A DNA stretch of 44,658 bases, taken from the NCBI RefSeq assembly GCF_000812465.1, contig NZ_JWMA01000177.1:1-44658 (forward strand), given 5' to 3'. The notes under the pieces were generated by a model. That model was given only the letters and a program-made list of their open reading frames with translations, did no database searches and had not been told where the DNA came from. Positions 10,961 to 19,673 of this stretch are shown here, in pieces. The stretch comes from Cupriavidus sp. IDO. Lineage in GTDB: Bacteria > Pseudomonadota > Gammaproteobacteria > Burkholderiales > Burkholderiaceae. Position 1 is the stretch's first letter. The number at the start of each line of letters is the position of its first letter. Position numbers and translations under genes: made by a program.

Positions 10961-11653
10961 TCACACCTTCATCGGGGCATGCGAAGCGAGCCGGCGCTCG
11001 AGCAGATAGGCAAAACGGGTCAGCCCGAAGCACATTACAAAGTAGCTGAGTGCGAGCAGCAGGTAGACCTGGGCCGCCTGCGCGAGCATCTGCGTGCTGA
11101 TCTGCCCCGAAATGAACGAGGCTTCCGGCAGGCTGATGATGTAGCCCAGCGACGTCTCCTTGATCGTCGAAACGAGTTGGTTCACCAGCGAGGGCAGCAT
11201 GTTGCGCAGCGCCTGCGGAAGAATGACCAGGGTCATTGCCTGGATATGTGACAAGCCGAGGGAGCGCGCACTTTCCATCTGGCCGCGCGGCAGCCCCTGA
11301 ATCCCCGCGCGTACGATCTCGGCCAGGTAGGCACCATCGAAGATCACCAGTGCGGTCAGCATGGTGGTGAACTGGGCCGTGCGATGCCCCGTCACGGCCG
11401 GCAACAGGAAGTACGCCCAGAACACCACCATCAGCAAGGGCGTTCCCCGCACGACGTAGACCAGGACGGTGGCTGGCCAGCGCAACACACCGAGCGAGCT
11501 GACCCGGCACAGTCCCAACAGGATCCCGACGGGCAAGGCCAGCACCAGTCCGGCCGAGGCCAGCAGGAACGTCAGCGCCAGGCCGCCAAGCGGACCATTC
11601 GGATATTGGCCGACGAGAAAGTAGACGCCAAACGTCTGGATGACATCAAGCAT
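10961..11653 (-). CDS. gltK: Amino acid ABC transporter permease (GltK-like)
   Basis: A 230-residue HisMQ-type inner-membrane permease with about five transmembrane helices. The cytoplasmic EAA loop that contacts the ATPase is LPRGQMESARSLGLSHIQAM. The start at 11653 (MLDVIQTFGVYFL) was chosen because the longer frame adds residues that overlap the upstream permease gene. Spacing to the upstream permease is 2 bp, showing translational coupling. Pairs with the other permease to form the translocation channel. Confidence 0.9.
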   Translation of the reverse strand: MLDVIQTFGVYFLVGQYPNGPLGGLALTFLLASAGLVLALPVGILLGLCRVSSLGVLRWPATVLVYVVRGTPLLMVVFWAYFLLPAVTGHRTAQFTTMLTALVIFDGAYLAEIVRAGIQGLPRGQMESARSLGLSHIQAMTLVILPQALRNMLPSLVNQLVSTIKETSLGYIISLPEASFISGQISTQMLAQAAQVYLLLALSYFVMCFGLTRFAYLLERRLASHAPMKV

Positions 11654-11655
11654 GG

Positions 11656-12351
11656 TTATGCGCTCCTGACCGGATACCGGCGCTGATACCACACGGAGAA
11701 CAAGGTGATCGTCATGGAGATGGTGACGTACGCCAGCGTGGCAAACGCGAACGATTCGAAGCCCCGGAAGGTGGCACTCTCCACCTGCTGCGCCTGGTAC
11801 ATCAGTTCCGCCACGCCGATCACCATGGCGATGCTCGAGTTCTTCCAGAGATTCAGAGTCTGGCTCACCAGCGGCGGCACGGTAATGCGCAAGGACTGCG
11901 GCAGCACGACCAGTCGCATCGCAGCCAGGAAGCTGAAGCCCAGCGCACGGCCGGCTTCCAACTGCTCCTTGGCGATCGAGCGGATGCCGCTGCGAATGTC
12001 CTCGGCCATGTAGGCCACCGTGTACAGCACCAGGGCGATTAGCGCGCTGACGGCTTCATAGTTATGCTCGTACAGCCAGCTCCTGACCGCGAAGGGCAGC
12101 AATTGCGGCGCACCGAAGTACCAGAACAGCATATGCGCAAGCAGCGGCACATTGCGGATGCCTTCCACGTAAGCTTGCCCAAGGGCCCGTACGGGTGCCA
12201 GGGGCGCCAGGCGCAGGAGGGCCACCACGATGGCGAGCGGCAGGGAGATCACGAACGTGAGTGCCGAGAGCTTCAGCGACATCACGAATCCGCTGACCAG
12301 CCACTCGTGATACTGCCCGGAGAGCAGCATCGACAGATTGAAATTGGGCAT
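11656..12351 (-). CDS. gltJ: Amino acid ABC transporter permease (GltJ-like)
   Basis: A 231-residue HisMQ-type permease with about five membrane segments. The N-terminal export region is VSGFVMSLKLSALTFVISLP; the EAA-like loop is IAKEQLEAGRALGFSFLAAM. The start at 12351 (MPNFNLSMLL) is the most family-like. An upstream ATG at 12384 would add eleven residues; neither has a strong ribosome site. Second of four genes in the operon; the solute-binding protein gene ends 54 bp upstream. Confidence 0.88.
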   Translation of the reverse strand: MPNFNLSMLLSGQYHEWLVSGFVMSLKLSALTFVISLPLAIVVALLRLAPLAPVRALGQAYVEGIRNVPLLAHMLFWYFGAPQLLPFAVRSWLYEHNYEAVSALIALVLYTVAYMAEDIRSGIRSIAKEQLEAGRALGFSFLAAMRLVVLPQSLRITVPPLVSQTLNLWKNSSIAMVIGVAELMYQAQQVESATFRGFESFAFATLAYVTISMTITLFSVWYQRRYPVRSA

Positions 12352-12405
12352 GGCGTGCGGCTGCCCGGTGTAACCGGGCAGCACTTCGGGAACGTCGGCA
12401 GGGAC

Positions 12406-13257
12406 TCAGTCGATCTTGTCGGTGGAGATCTTGAACGAGCGCGGCGGGAAGTTCATCTTCGTCGTCGGCCCGAACCATTTGTTATACAGCTTCTGTGCGT
12501 CGCCATCGGCTTCCATGCCAACCAGCACCTTGTTGACCTGGGCACGGAATGCGGGCTCGTTCTTCCTGAGACCCAGCGCGAGGTGCTCGGAGGAGAGGTA
12601 CTGCGGCACCAGCGTGTAGTCCTTGGCAGCCGGGCCGAGCTTGGTGAAGTTGCTCACCAGCGAGGTTTCGTCGTTGATATAGGCGACACCCTTGCCCTGT
12701 TCGAGCGCCAGCAGCGCCTGCGGGCTATTGTCGAACGAGACGACCGAGGCATTCTTGATCCTGGCGGCGATGTTGGTTTCCATCGTCGAGCCCTTGACGG
12801 TCAGCAGCTTTTTGCCATCAAGCTGCGCAAGCGTCGTGATGTCGCTGTCCTTCCTCACCATGGCCTTCTGCCCGGTGATGAAGGTCGACAGCGAGAAGTC
12901 GATCTGGGACTCGCGCTCCTTGTTGTGCGTGAGCGATGCCGCGAGCAGGTCGACATGCCCCTGCTGCAGTTCCGGGATGCGCGCGGCCACGGCGATCTGC
13001 TTGAGCACCGGCTTGACGCCGATGCTCCTGGCAACCGCATTGCACAGATCGACGTCGTAGCCGACGATCTCACGGCTGGCCGGGTCTTTGATAAAGCTGA
13101 ACGGTTCATCCGTACCGAGCACGCCGCACACCAGTTCGCCCTTGGCCTTGATATCCGTGACCTGGTCCGCATGGGCCTGTACCGCCGTCAGCGCAAGCAC
13201 CGACAACGCCGCCACGCGGGCAAATCGAACCACATCCTTCTTGTCGTCTACTTTCAT
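12406..13257 (-). CDS. gltI: Periplasmic polar amino acid binding protein (GltI-like)
   Basis: A 283-residue family 3 solute-binding protein. A Sec signal peptide covers residues 1-30 (cleavage after VQAHA). The mature part carries the family hallmark KGELVCGVLGTDEPFSF, then EIVGYDVDLCNAVA and an internal LLTVKGSTMETNI. It delivers the amino acid to the GltJK-like permeases. First gene of the operon, with a strong AAGGAGGAG ribosome site before ATG 13257. A dyad at 13283-13309 lies at promoter distance. Cys44 and Cys98 in KGELVCGV and DVDLCNAV resemble the disulphide pair seen in Glu/Asp-binding homologues; substrate still uncertain. Confidence 0.9.
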   Translation of the reverse strand: MKVDDKKDVVRFARVAALSVLALTAVQAHADQVTDIKAKGELVCGVLGTDEPFSFIKDPASREIVGYDVDLCNAVARSIGVKPVLKQIAVAARIPELQQGHVDLLAASLTHNKERESQIDFSLSTFITGQKAMVRKDSDITTLAQLDGKKLLTVKGSTMETNIAARIKNASVVSFDNSPQALLALEQGKGVAYINDETSLVSNFTKLGPAAKDYTLVPQYLSSEHLALGLRKNEPAFRAQVNKVLVGMEADGDAQKLYNKWFGPTTKMNFPPRSFKISTDKID

Positions 13258-13282
13258 GTCTCCTCCTTGGAAAAATAGTTAC

Positions 13283-13309
13283 GGCAAATCTGGCAATATT
13301 TAATTTGCC
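13283..13309. promoter_or_regulatory. Dyad upstream of the transporter operon
   Basis: Seven-base arms GGCAAAT and ATTTGCC separated by 13 AT-rich bases, 26 to 52 bp upstream of the binding-protein start. The position and AT content fit a promoter with an operator. The binding protein is unknown. Confidence 0.4.
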
Positions 13310-13354
13310 TCGCTGCATGTTGAATAACAGGATTAATCCCGTCATTCCAACAAT

Positions 13355-14006
13355 TCAAACGGTTCGATCAGCACAGTCTCCACTTCCGTGTGTTGGACTC
13401 GCTGTTGCCGAATGGTACGGCTTGAAGAACAGCGGAGTGGCCCTGGTGTTGTCGACGACGACGACCGCGCCATGCCGATGCGCCGCATTGGCAATGGCTC
13501 GAATGTCCTGGACCTCAAACGTGTTCGATCCCGGCGACTCCGCGTACACGAGAGTCGTATTGGGCCGGAACATCGCGGCATATCCGCTCCCAGCATGGGA
13601 TCGTAGAATGAAGCGGAGACATTGAAACGCGCGAGCACCGTTTCGATGTAATGACGCGTGGGACCATAGACGCTGTCGCTGACCAGAATGTGGTCGCCGG
13701 CCTTGGCGAACGCGATGATTGCACTGGTGCAGGCGGCCAGGCCGGAAGAGACCAACAATGAGCGGTATCCGCCTTCGAGTTGCGCCAAGGCATTTTGCAA
13801 TGCGAAGGTGGTCTGCGTGCCCTTTCGGCCATACCACAGGACATCGCTTTCGGCGTCCGACATGGCTCCCCCCCCCGCGCTTCCATGTCGTCGAGATTGC
13901 GGAACGTCACGGTCGACGCGTGAAAGACCGGCGGGTTGACTTCACCGCCGAACTCTTCCGGATCAAACATGCCGTGTGAGAGGAAAGTTTCAGGGGACAT
14001 GTGCAT
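13355..14006 (-). pseudogene. Cystathionine beta-lyase-like PLP enzyme, frameshifted and 3'-truncated
   Basis: N-terminal half of a Cys/Met-metabolism PLP enzyme (MetC type). It starts at 14006 with MHMSPETFLSHGMFDPEEFG and reads through NPPVFHASTVTFRNLDDMEA. A run of nine C/G at 13868-13876 then breaks the frame; deleting one base restores MSDAESDVLWYGRKGTQT. It continues through YRSLLVSSGLAACTSAI and VSDSVYGPTRHYIETVL, shifts frame again near 13580, and goes on as PNTTLVYAESPGSNTFEV and VVVVDNTRATPLFFKP. There homology ends. The PLP-binding lysine and the whole C-terminal domain are absent, and the usual DNTWATP is DNTRATP. Clearly dead. ATG 14006 has a GAAAGGA ribosome site. Confidence 0.88.
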
Positions 14007-14514
14007 AACTGTTATTTGATCCTTTCTCCGATGTGCCGGATACATCTCGGCAGGAAACGAGAAGTGCGGGCAAGGCGCAAGCGCGGTTTGCCATTTCTGA
14101 CCAGCGCCCGTGTTGCATTCATTCGCGGGCTGAGATCATAAGGTCAATGCCCCCGCTACCAAATAGCGCTCCTATTTCCTTGGCGGCGAAAGGTATCACT
14201 TGAGCGGAGGGAGGGATTTAACAATGCGGGACATTTAGTTTTCAATTCGGGACACTAAGGGAAAATCCCCGGCCGCGAACCTAAGTGCATATATTGCCGG
14301 TTTTGCAGGAATCGCAGCCTGAAATATAAGTGCTTGTGCGACTTTGCGGAATTTTGCTTCAAAACGCCCATGAAAGGCCGCATGAATTTCCATGTTATTT
14401 TATAGGCACATTGTTTCTATAACCTCTCTGGAATGGCCGTGGGTGCCTAAAAACTAATTATGCTGTTTAGGTCACTACCGATCATAGGTTCTTGACCTCG
14501 AACTCAAGTCAGAT
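14007..14514. other. Non-coding stretch with transposon-end-like repeats
   Basis: About 500 bp without a credible gene. At about 14224-14258 two similar words, GCGGGACATTTAG and TCGGGACACTAAG, follow one another, separated by TTTTCAAT. Such closely spaced terminal repeats are typical of some transposon ends. No transposase gene is adjacent. The rest (14280-14500) is AT-richer than its surroundings and unremarkable. Confidence 0.4.
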
Positions 14515-14760
14515 GGAGGCGCTCCCCGCACCATTAATGCAGGTGATCGTGTAGACCGCGTCGTTGGTAACGGCGCGATGGGCGTACCGGAGATCGTGCC
14601 AATCGCCGAGTCCATCGTCAGCCCAGCAGGAAGCACAGGCGACACGCTGCATTCCGTGATCATTCCGCCGCCGCTGGTAAACGTGTCGGGCACGATTTCA
14701 TTGACCACCGTCTACACCACTGTCGCATCGTGTTCGGTCAACCCGGCGGGCGGCGCCAAC
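14515..14760 (-). pseudogene. Fragment of a protein with Ig-like (He_PIG) repeats
   Basis: On the minus strand, VVNEIVPDTFTSGGGMITEC leads into SVSPVLPAGLTMDSAIG and TISGTP, the pattern of putative bacterial Ig-like (He_PIG) repeats found in surface proteins. After a frame change it continues as TNDAVYTITCINGAGSASI and stops. Upstream, an in-frame TAG interrupts PPAGLTEHDATVV, which looks like the end of a preceding repeat. No start codon, no export signal, multiple interruptions: a relic of a larger gene. Confidence 0.6.
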
Positions 14761-15116
14761 GTCGTGCTCCCCGTTCGCCAGCAGCACCGGAATGTCCATT
14801 GCCACACTTTTTCTCGGCATGGCCATGGCTCCTCCCCAAATAGTCAAGATCCAAGTCAAGGAGAGTGACAGGTCGCCCGACGGCCGAAATGTCGCCCAGC
14901 GACTGGCGGGCCTCGACGGCCATTGCGGCGACGGCGGGCTCGGCCAGCCGGCGCGGCGATTGGGAAATCACAGCACCAGCCGAACGCCGCTGAAGTGTGC
15001 ATCCTGTCGACTCACTTGATGGCCGTATTACTTGTGATCGACGTTGGAGCAGTGTTGGGCCGAACGGCAGAGTCACGGGTCGGTAGCCGCCCCTGAACAG
15101 CAGCCGGCAACTCCCT
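14761..15116. other. Scrambled region at the broken left edge of the conjugative element
   Basis: Here one would expect trbF, trbG and trbI downstream of trbL. None is present. The open frames seen lack motifs, ribosome sites and signals. Confidence 0.45.
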
Positions 15117-16127
15117 TCAAGCGCGGACTCGCGAAAATGCGGTCGTAATGGCGTTGAAGGCGGCAACGAACTCATGGGTCAAGCCAAGATCGTGAAGGAC
15201 GGATGCAAGGTAAACGACCTCCCGGTCGTACTTCAATTGCCGCTTCTGCCCAAGGAACTCGGCGAACCACCAAGCCCGGTGGACGTGGTTCAGCATCGTT
15301 TTCGAGTGCACGCTCTCGACAAGTGATGCGGCCTTTCGAGACAATTCCGAATTGCCCGGCCCAAAGATCCCGAGCGCCAGCATGGCGAGCGAGGCCAGCA
15401 CGATGACCAACGCGTTGTCGATGGAAGGCTCGTTGGGCGCAAGCTGGAACTGCGCGAACAAGCCGGTGCCAATGCCCACGATGACGGCGAGCACCAGCAC
15501 CTTGACGCCACAGGACACCACGTTGCCAAGCACCTTCTCGGCGAGGAACGCTGTCTTGTTCCAGAGCGCAAACGGCACCAGCACGAAGCCTGCGAGCGTG
15601 GTCAGCTTGAACTCGATCAGCGTGATGAAGAGCTGGACCGCGAGGACGAAAAAGCAGAGGATTACTGCCAGCCAGGCGAGGAGCATCACGACGATGGGCG
15701 TGATGTTGGAGAGGACTTCCGGAAAGCCGGCCAGCTTACTAAGCTGCCCCAGAATAGGCGCACCGGCGTCAATACCGGTCTTGGCCAGTCGCCCTGGATG
15801 CAGAAGAGTCTCCATGCTGAGCGAGCTGGTCGAAGTCAAGCCCAATCCCGCGAACGAACGGAAGACGATGCCAGCCAACCAGTTGAAGTTGCCGATGATG
15901 TAGGCAAAGGCACCGACGTACAGCACCTTGCGGATGAGCTTCGTCATCACGTCCTCGCCCTGCCCCGCGGCATGCGCCAGCGCCCAATAGAGCCCGGCCA
16001 GCGTCATGTCGATCGCCACCAGCGTGGCACTCAGAAACGCGACCTCGCCTCGCAACAGGCCGAAGCCCGAGTCGATGTACGTGGAAAAGGTGTCGAGGAA
16101 GCGGTCAATGATAGCGACGTCGTTCAT
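15117..16127 (-). CDS. trbL: TrbL truncated and fused in frame to an HD-domain fragment
   Basis: Residues 1 to about 256 are TrbL, the polytopic inner-membrane protein of the conjugative type IV secretion channel. They start MNDVAIIDRFLDTFSTYIDS and include the hydrophobic core LIRKVLYVGAFAYIIGNFNW and AGFVLVPFALWNKTAFLAEK. At LALGIFGPG, near 15357, TrbL homology stops. The frame then continues as SELSRKAASLVESVHSKTM, HVHRAWWFAEFLG and YLASVLHDLGLTHEF. That is the N-terminal part of an HD-domain protein (cyanamide hydratase/HD phosphohydrolase-like) with its HD dyad. About 15 further residues are unrelated. TrbL's glycine/alanine-rich C terminus is missing. ATG 16127 has a GGAGAGG ribosome site. 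Probably non-functional for mating. Confidence 0.85.
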   Translation of the reverse strand: MNDVAIIDRFLDTFSTYIDSGFGLLRGEVAFLSATLVAIDMTLAGLYWALAHAAGQGEDVMTKLIRKVLYVGAFAYIIGNFNWLAGIVFRSFAGLGLTSTSSLSMETLLHPGRLAKTGIDAGAPILGQLSKLAGFPEVLSNITPIVVMLLAWLAVILCFFVLAVQLFITLIEFKLTTLAGFVLVPFALWNKTAFLAEKVLGNVVSCGVKVLVLAVIVGIGTGLFAQFQLAPNEPSIDNALVIVLASLAMLALGIFGPGNSELSRKAASLVESVHSKTMLNHVHRAWWFAEFLGQKRQLKYDREVVYLASVLHDLGLTHEFVAAFNAITTAFSRVRA

Positions 16128-16187
16128 GACCATCCTCTCCGCATATGCGGGCAAGCAGCATGGGCGCACGCTTCATGCTCGTCCCTC

Positions 16188-16925
16188 TCAGCGGTTGTAG
16201 AAGCTCACCGGCCGCTGCGTGTACCGCGTCCCAGTACCCAGAAAACGCCGCGTTACCTCACGCCCGCGTTCGGCCGCAGCGGCCTGCCGCGCCAGCTCCA
16301 GCGAGACCGCACGCTCCTGCGTCAGCTGCAGTTGCTGCGCCTGGATCGCCTGCTTGGCCTGCAAGGCCAGCAGTTGGTTTGTTGCCTGCGTCGCCTGCAG
16401 CGCACCGGTCGCGGACTGGCTCTGCCTGACCAGGTCGGCAATCGCACTTTCATCCTGAGCGAGATTGCGCGACGCCTGTGCCTGCATCCGCATCGCGGTG
16501 TGCAACCCATTGAGGGTGTTCTGCCAGCGTTCTTGCGCGTCCCGATGCATCTGGTCGCCGCTGACGGTCGCCGCATATCGCTCCGGATACAGGCGTGCAA
16601 AGGTGGCGTCCATGTTCCGCACGTCATAGGCCAGTCCCCGGGCCTCGGCGATCAGCCGATCGGTGTTCGCCAATGTGGACCGCAGGCGGTTGACAATGTT
16701 GAAGTCCAGGCTTGCCAGATTGCGCGCCTGGTTCCTCAACACCTGCTCCTCGTTCTGCAGCTGTTTGATCTGGTTATTGATCTGCTCCAGCGTGCGAACA
16801 GCGGTCAGCTTGTTCTGTACGAAGTTCGTCGGGTCGAACACGGTAATGGCCAACGCCGGCCGGGCGAACACGAGGGAGGCGGCTAGCGCGGCGGCAAGCG
16901 CCGCAAGAAGCACACGAGTTTTCAT
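16188..16925 (-). CDS. trbJ: Conjugal transfer protein TrbJ
   Basis: A 245-residue periplasmic component of the Trb type IV secretion system (VirB5-like, minor pilus role). Signal peptide residues 1-26 (cleavage after ARPALA), then ITVFDPTNFVQNKLTAVRTL, a standard TrbJ start. Long helical, glutamine-rich coiled-coil stretches follow (QINNQIKQLQNEEQVLRNQA, later ALQAKQAIQAQQLQLTQERA). Its ATG overlaps the trbE stop by four bases (ATGA), so it is translationally coupled. Intact. Confidence 0.93.
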   Translation of the reverse strand: MKTRVLLAALAAALAASLVFARPALAITVFDPTNFVQNKLTAVRTLEQINNQIKQLQNEEQVLRNQARNLASLDFNIVNRLRSTLANTDRLIAEARGLAYDVRNMDATFARLYPERYAATVSGDQMHRDAQERWQNTLNGLHTAMRMQAQASRNLAQDESAIADLVRQSQSATGALQATQATNQLLALQAKQAIQAQQLQLTQERAVSLELARQAAAAERGREVTRRFLGTGTRYTQRPVSFYNR

Positions 16926-19372
16926 GGCAGATTCTCCTGTTGGCGGGAAGCGAGGAAGGACGCAGCCGACGGCGCAGAGGGCAGCAAGTCGGCCGCCCAA
17001 TCGAGGCCGCGGTGGCGCAGCCAGGCACCGGCAAAGCCGAGCACCCCGGCGTCGCGCAGCAGACCGTCGATGGCACGCTGGTCCTGAGGTGCCCCGGCGC
17101 CCGCGAACGCCAGCGCAACTGGCGCCAGGTCGAGGTCGAACAGCCGATTGCCGGCACGGGACTGGTAGTAGTAATCGCGCTTGGGCTGCGCGGTGGCCAC
17201 GATCTCGATTTGCCGGCTGTTGAGGCCAAAACCATCGTAAATCGTCCGAATCTGCGGCTCGGTTGCCTGTGGGTTGGGCAGGAAGATGCGGCTGGCGCAG
17301 CTCTCGATGATTGCGGGCGCGATGGTCGAATCCTTGATGTCGGCGAGCGACTGCGTCGCGAAGATGACGCTGACGTTCTTCTTGCGCAGCGTCTTGAGCC
17401 ACTGGCGGATGCGTGCGGCGAACACCGGGTCGTCGAGGAACAGCCAGGATTCGTCAAGCATCAGCAGCGTCGGCGCGCCGTCGAAACGCTCCTCGAAGCG
17501 CGCAAACAGGTATCCCAGCACCGCGATCACCGCGGCACGGCTGGGCATCAGTTCCTCCATCTCGAAGCACTGCACGTCCGCCGCGCCCACCCGGTCGTGA
17601 TCGGCATCCAGCAACTTGCCGTGGGCACCGCCCAACACGTATGGTGCGAGTGCCTGGCGCAATGCGTTGGACTGCAGCAGCACCGACAGCCCGGTAAGCG
17701 TGCGCTGCTCAACCGGCGCGCCGGCGAGGCTGACTAGCGCCGACCAGATGGCCGCCCTTTCTTCGGGGCCGACAGCGACGCCTTCATGCCGCAGCCGGCC
17801 CTCGATCCAGTCGGCGGCCCAGGTGCGATGGCCGTCGCCATCAATGCGCGCCAGCGGCTGGAACGCGATCGCGCCATCGCTACCGAGGTCATAGTGCTGG
17901 CCACCCAAGCCCAGTACGGTGGCCCGCATGGATCGCCCCATGTCGAACACGAAGATGCGCGAACCCGGATACCGACGGAACTGCATCGCCAACGTGGCGA
18001 GCAGAACCGACTTGCCCATGCCGGTGGGCCCGACGACGAGCGTGTGGCCGACATCGCCGACATGCGTCACCAGCCGGAACGGGGTCGCGCCATCCGTGCG
18101 CGTGACGATCAGCGGCGGGCCATCGAGGTGGGTGTTCTTCTCCGGTCCGGCCCATACTGCCGACACCGGCATCAGGTGAGCCAGGTTCAGCGTCGAGACG
18201 ATCGGCTGACGCACGTTGGCGTAGGCGTTTCCGGGTACCGAAGACAGCCACGCCTCCACAGCATTCAGCGTCTCCGGCATCGTTACGAAACCGCGGCCCT
18301 GGATGGCGCGCTCGACCATGCGCAGCTTCTCATCGGCCACGTCGGCGTCGGCATCGAGCACCGTCACGGTCGCGGTGACGTAGCCGAAGGCGACCTGATC
18401 GCTGCCGAGCTCCTGCAAGGCGGCGTCCGCGTCAGCGGCCTTGTTGCTGGCGTCGGTATCGACCAGTGGGCTTTCCTGCTGGAAGATGGTTTCGCGAAGC
18501 AGCGCCAGGACATTCTTGCGCTTGACGAACCACTGTCGGCGCAGGCGGCCCAATTCCCTCTCCGCCTCGGCCTTGTCCAGGCACAGGAAACGCGTGCTCC
18601 AGCGGTAAGCGAAACCCAGGCGGTTGAGATCCTCCAGGATTCCCGGCCAGGTCGAAGTAGGAAACCCGCGCACCGTCACCACACGCAGGTGCCGGTCGCC
18701 CAGCATGGGCGTCAGGCCGCCGAGCAACGGTGCATCAGCCAGTAGAGCGTCGAGGTGAAAGGGCACCTCCGGGACGCCAATCGGATAATGCCGTGTCGAG
18801 ACGGTAGCGTGCAGGTAGGTCAGCGTTTCGCTGTCATCGAGCCAAGCGATTTCCGGCATCACCCCGTCGAGCAAGTCACAAATGCGGTCAGTTTCAACGA
18901 CAAAGGCGCTCAGGCGCTCGCGCCAGTCCACGCCGATGATCCGACTGTTCTCGTAGAGCAGCTTGGCTGCCCTGGCTCGGGATTCCTCCGGTGGCAGATA
19001 TTGCAACGTGAGGTGATAGCCGCTCTCGAAGTGACTGCCCGATTCCTCAAATGCGGCCCGCCGTTCCTCATCGACCAGCCACGAGAGGGGTTCGGGGAAA
19101 TCCGAGCGCGGATAGTCCGCCGCCGGCCGACGCGCGGCCTCGATAAACAGTGCCCAACCCGACCCCAGCCGGCGTAGCGCGTTGTTGAGCCGCGCCGTCG
19201 TGGCAATCAACTCACCCTGGGTCGCACTGTCCAGGTCTGGTCCGCGAAAACGCGCTGTGCGCAGGAACGACCCATCCTTGTTCAACACCACGCCGGGCGC
19301 GACCAGGCCGGCCCATGGCAGCCAGTCGGCCAGCAAGGCCGGGCGCTGGCGGTATTCAGCGAGGTTTAGCAT
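16922..19372 (-). CDS. trbE: Conjugal transfer ATPase TrbE (VirB4 family)
   Basis: An 816-residue VirB4-type ATPase that energises assembly and substrate passage of the mating channel. It begins MLNLAEYRQRPALLADWLPW, the typical Tn4371-family start. The CagE/TrbE N-terminal domain covers roughly 1-420. The RecA-like ATPase follows, with Walker A GPTGMGKS and Walker B LLMLDESWLFLDD, then QSLADIKDS. The open frame extends upstream to 19534, but 19372 is the conserved start. The trbD stop lies 16 bp upstream. Full length and intact. Confidence 0.94.
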   Translation of the reverse strand: MLNLAEYRQRPALLADWLPWAGLVAPGVVLNKDGSFLRTARFRGPDLDSATQGELIATTARLNNALRRLGSGWALFIEAARRPAADYPRSDFPEPLSWLVDEERRAAFEESGSHFESGYHLTLQYLPPEESRARAAKLLYENSRIIGVDWRERLSAFVVETDRICDLLDGVMPEIAWLDDSETLTYLHATVSTRHYPIGVPEVPFHLDALLADAPLLGGLTPMLGDRHLRVVTVRGFPTSTWPGILEDLNRLGFAYRWSTRFLCLDKAEAERELGRLRRQWFVKRKNVLALLRETIFQQESPLVDTDASNKAADADAALQELGSDQVAFGYVTATVTVLDADADVADEKLRMVERAIQGRGFVTMPETLNAVEAWLSSVPGNAYANVRQPIVSTLNLAHLMPVSAVWAGPEKNTHLDGPPLIVTRTDGATPFRLVTHVGDVGHTLVVGPTGMGKSVLLATLAMQFRRYPGSRIFVFDMGRSMRATVLGLGGQHYDLGSDGAIAFQPLARIDGDGHRTWAADWIEGRLRHEGVAVGPEERAAIWSALVSLAGAPVEQRTLTGLSVLLQSNALRQALAPYVLGGAHGKLLDADHDRVGAADVQCFEMEELMPSRAAVIAVLGYLFARFEERFDGAPTLLMLDESWLFLDDPVFAARIRQWLKTLRKKNVSVIFATQSLADIKDSTIAPAIIESCASRIFLPNPQATEPQIRTIYDGFGLNSRQIEIVATAQPKRDYYYQSRAGNRLFDLDLAPVALAFAGAGAPQDQRAIDGLLRDAGVLGFAGAWLRHRGLDWAADLLPSAPSAASFLASRQQENLP

Positions 19373-19388
19373 CGCGGTGCCCTCCCCT

Positions 19389-19673
19389 TCAAACGTCCAG
19401 CAGCGGCTTGTGCTTGATGTGCCGCGCGAACACCTGCATGAACTGCTTGTCCACCCGCGCGCCCCATACCGCCAGTGCATGACCGACGATCCACAGCGCG
19501 ATGCCGGGGATCCACTGCTGCAGGCCCAGGCCAACCGCGGCGGCCAGCGTGCCGTTGGCGATCGCCACGGTACGGGGGGCGCCGCCCAACAGGATCGGCT
19601 CGGTGAGAGACCGATGCAGCGGAATCTCGAAACCGGGAGCGAGACCCGGCATGCTTTCGTTCACGGCGCTCAT
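19389..19673 (-). CDS. trbD: Conjugal transfer protein TrbD (VirB3 family)
   Basis: A 94-residue small inner-membrane protein with one or two hydrophobic segments (GTLAAAVGLGLQQWIPGIAL and neighbours). VirB3-like start: residues 15-30 read FEIPLHRSLTEPILLGG, characteristic of TrbD. It overlaps trbC by four bases and precedes trbE. Confidence 0.92.
   Translation of the reverse strand: MSAVNESMPGLAPGFEIPLHRSLTEPILLGGAPRTVAIANGTLAAAVGLGLQQWIPGIALWIVGHALAVWGARVDKQFMQVFARHIKHKPLLDV

Noticed and set aside
10076..11251. 391-codon open frame on the plus strand
   Set aside because: Antisense shadow of the transporter ATPase and permease; composition rich in His, Arg and Gln with no recognisable domain.
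12064..13278. 404-codon open frame on the plus strand
   Set aside because: Antisense to the permease and binding-protein genes, which have clear motifs and ribosome sites.
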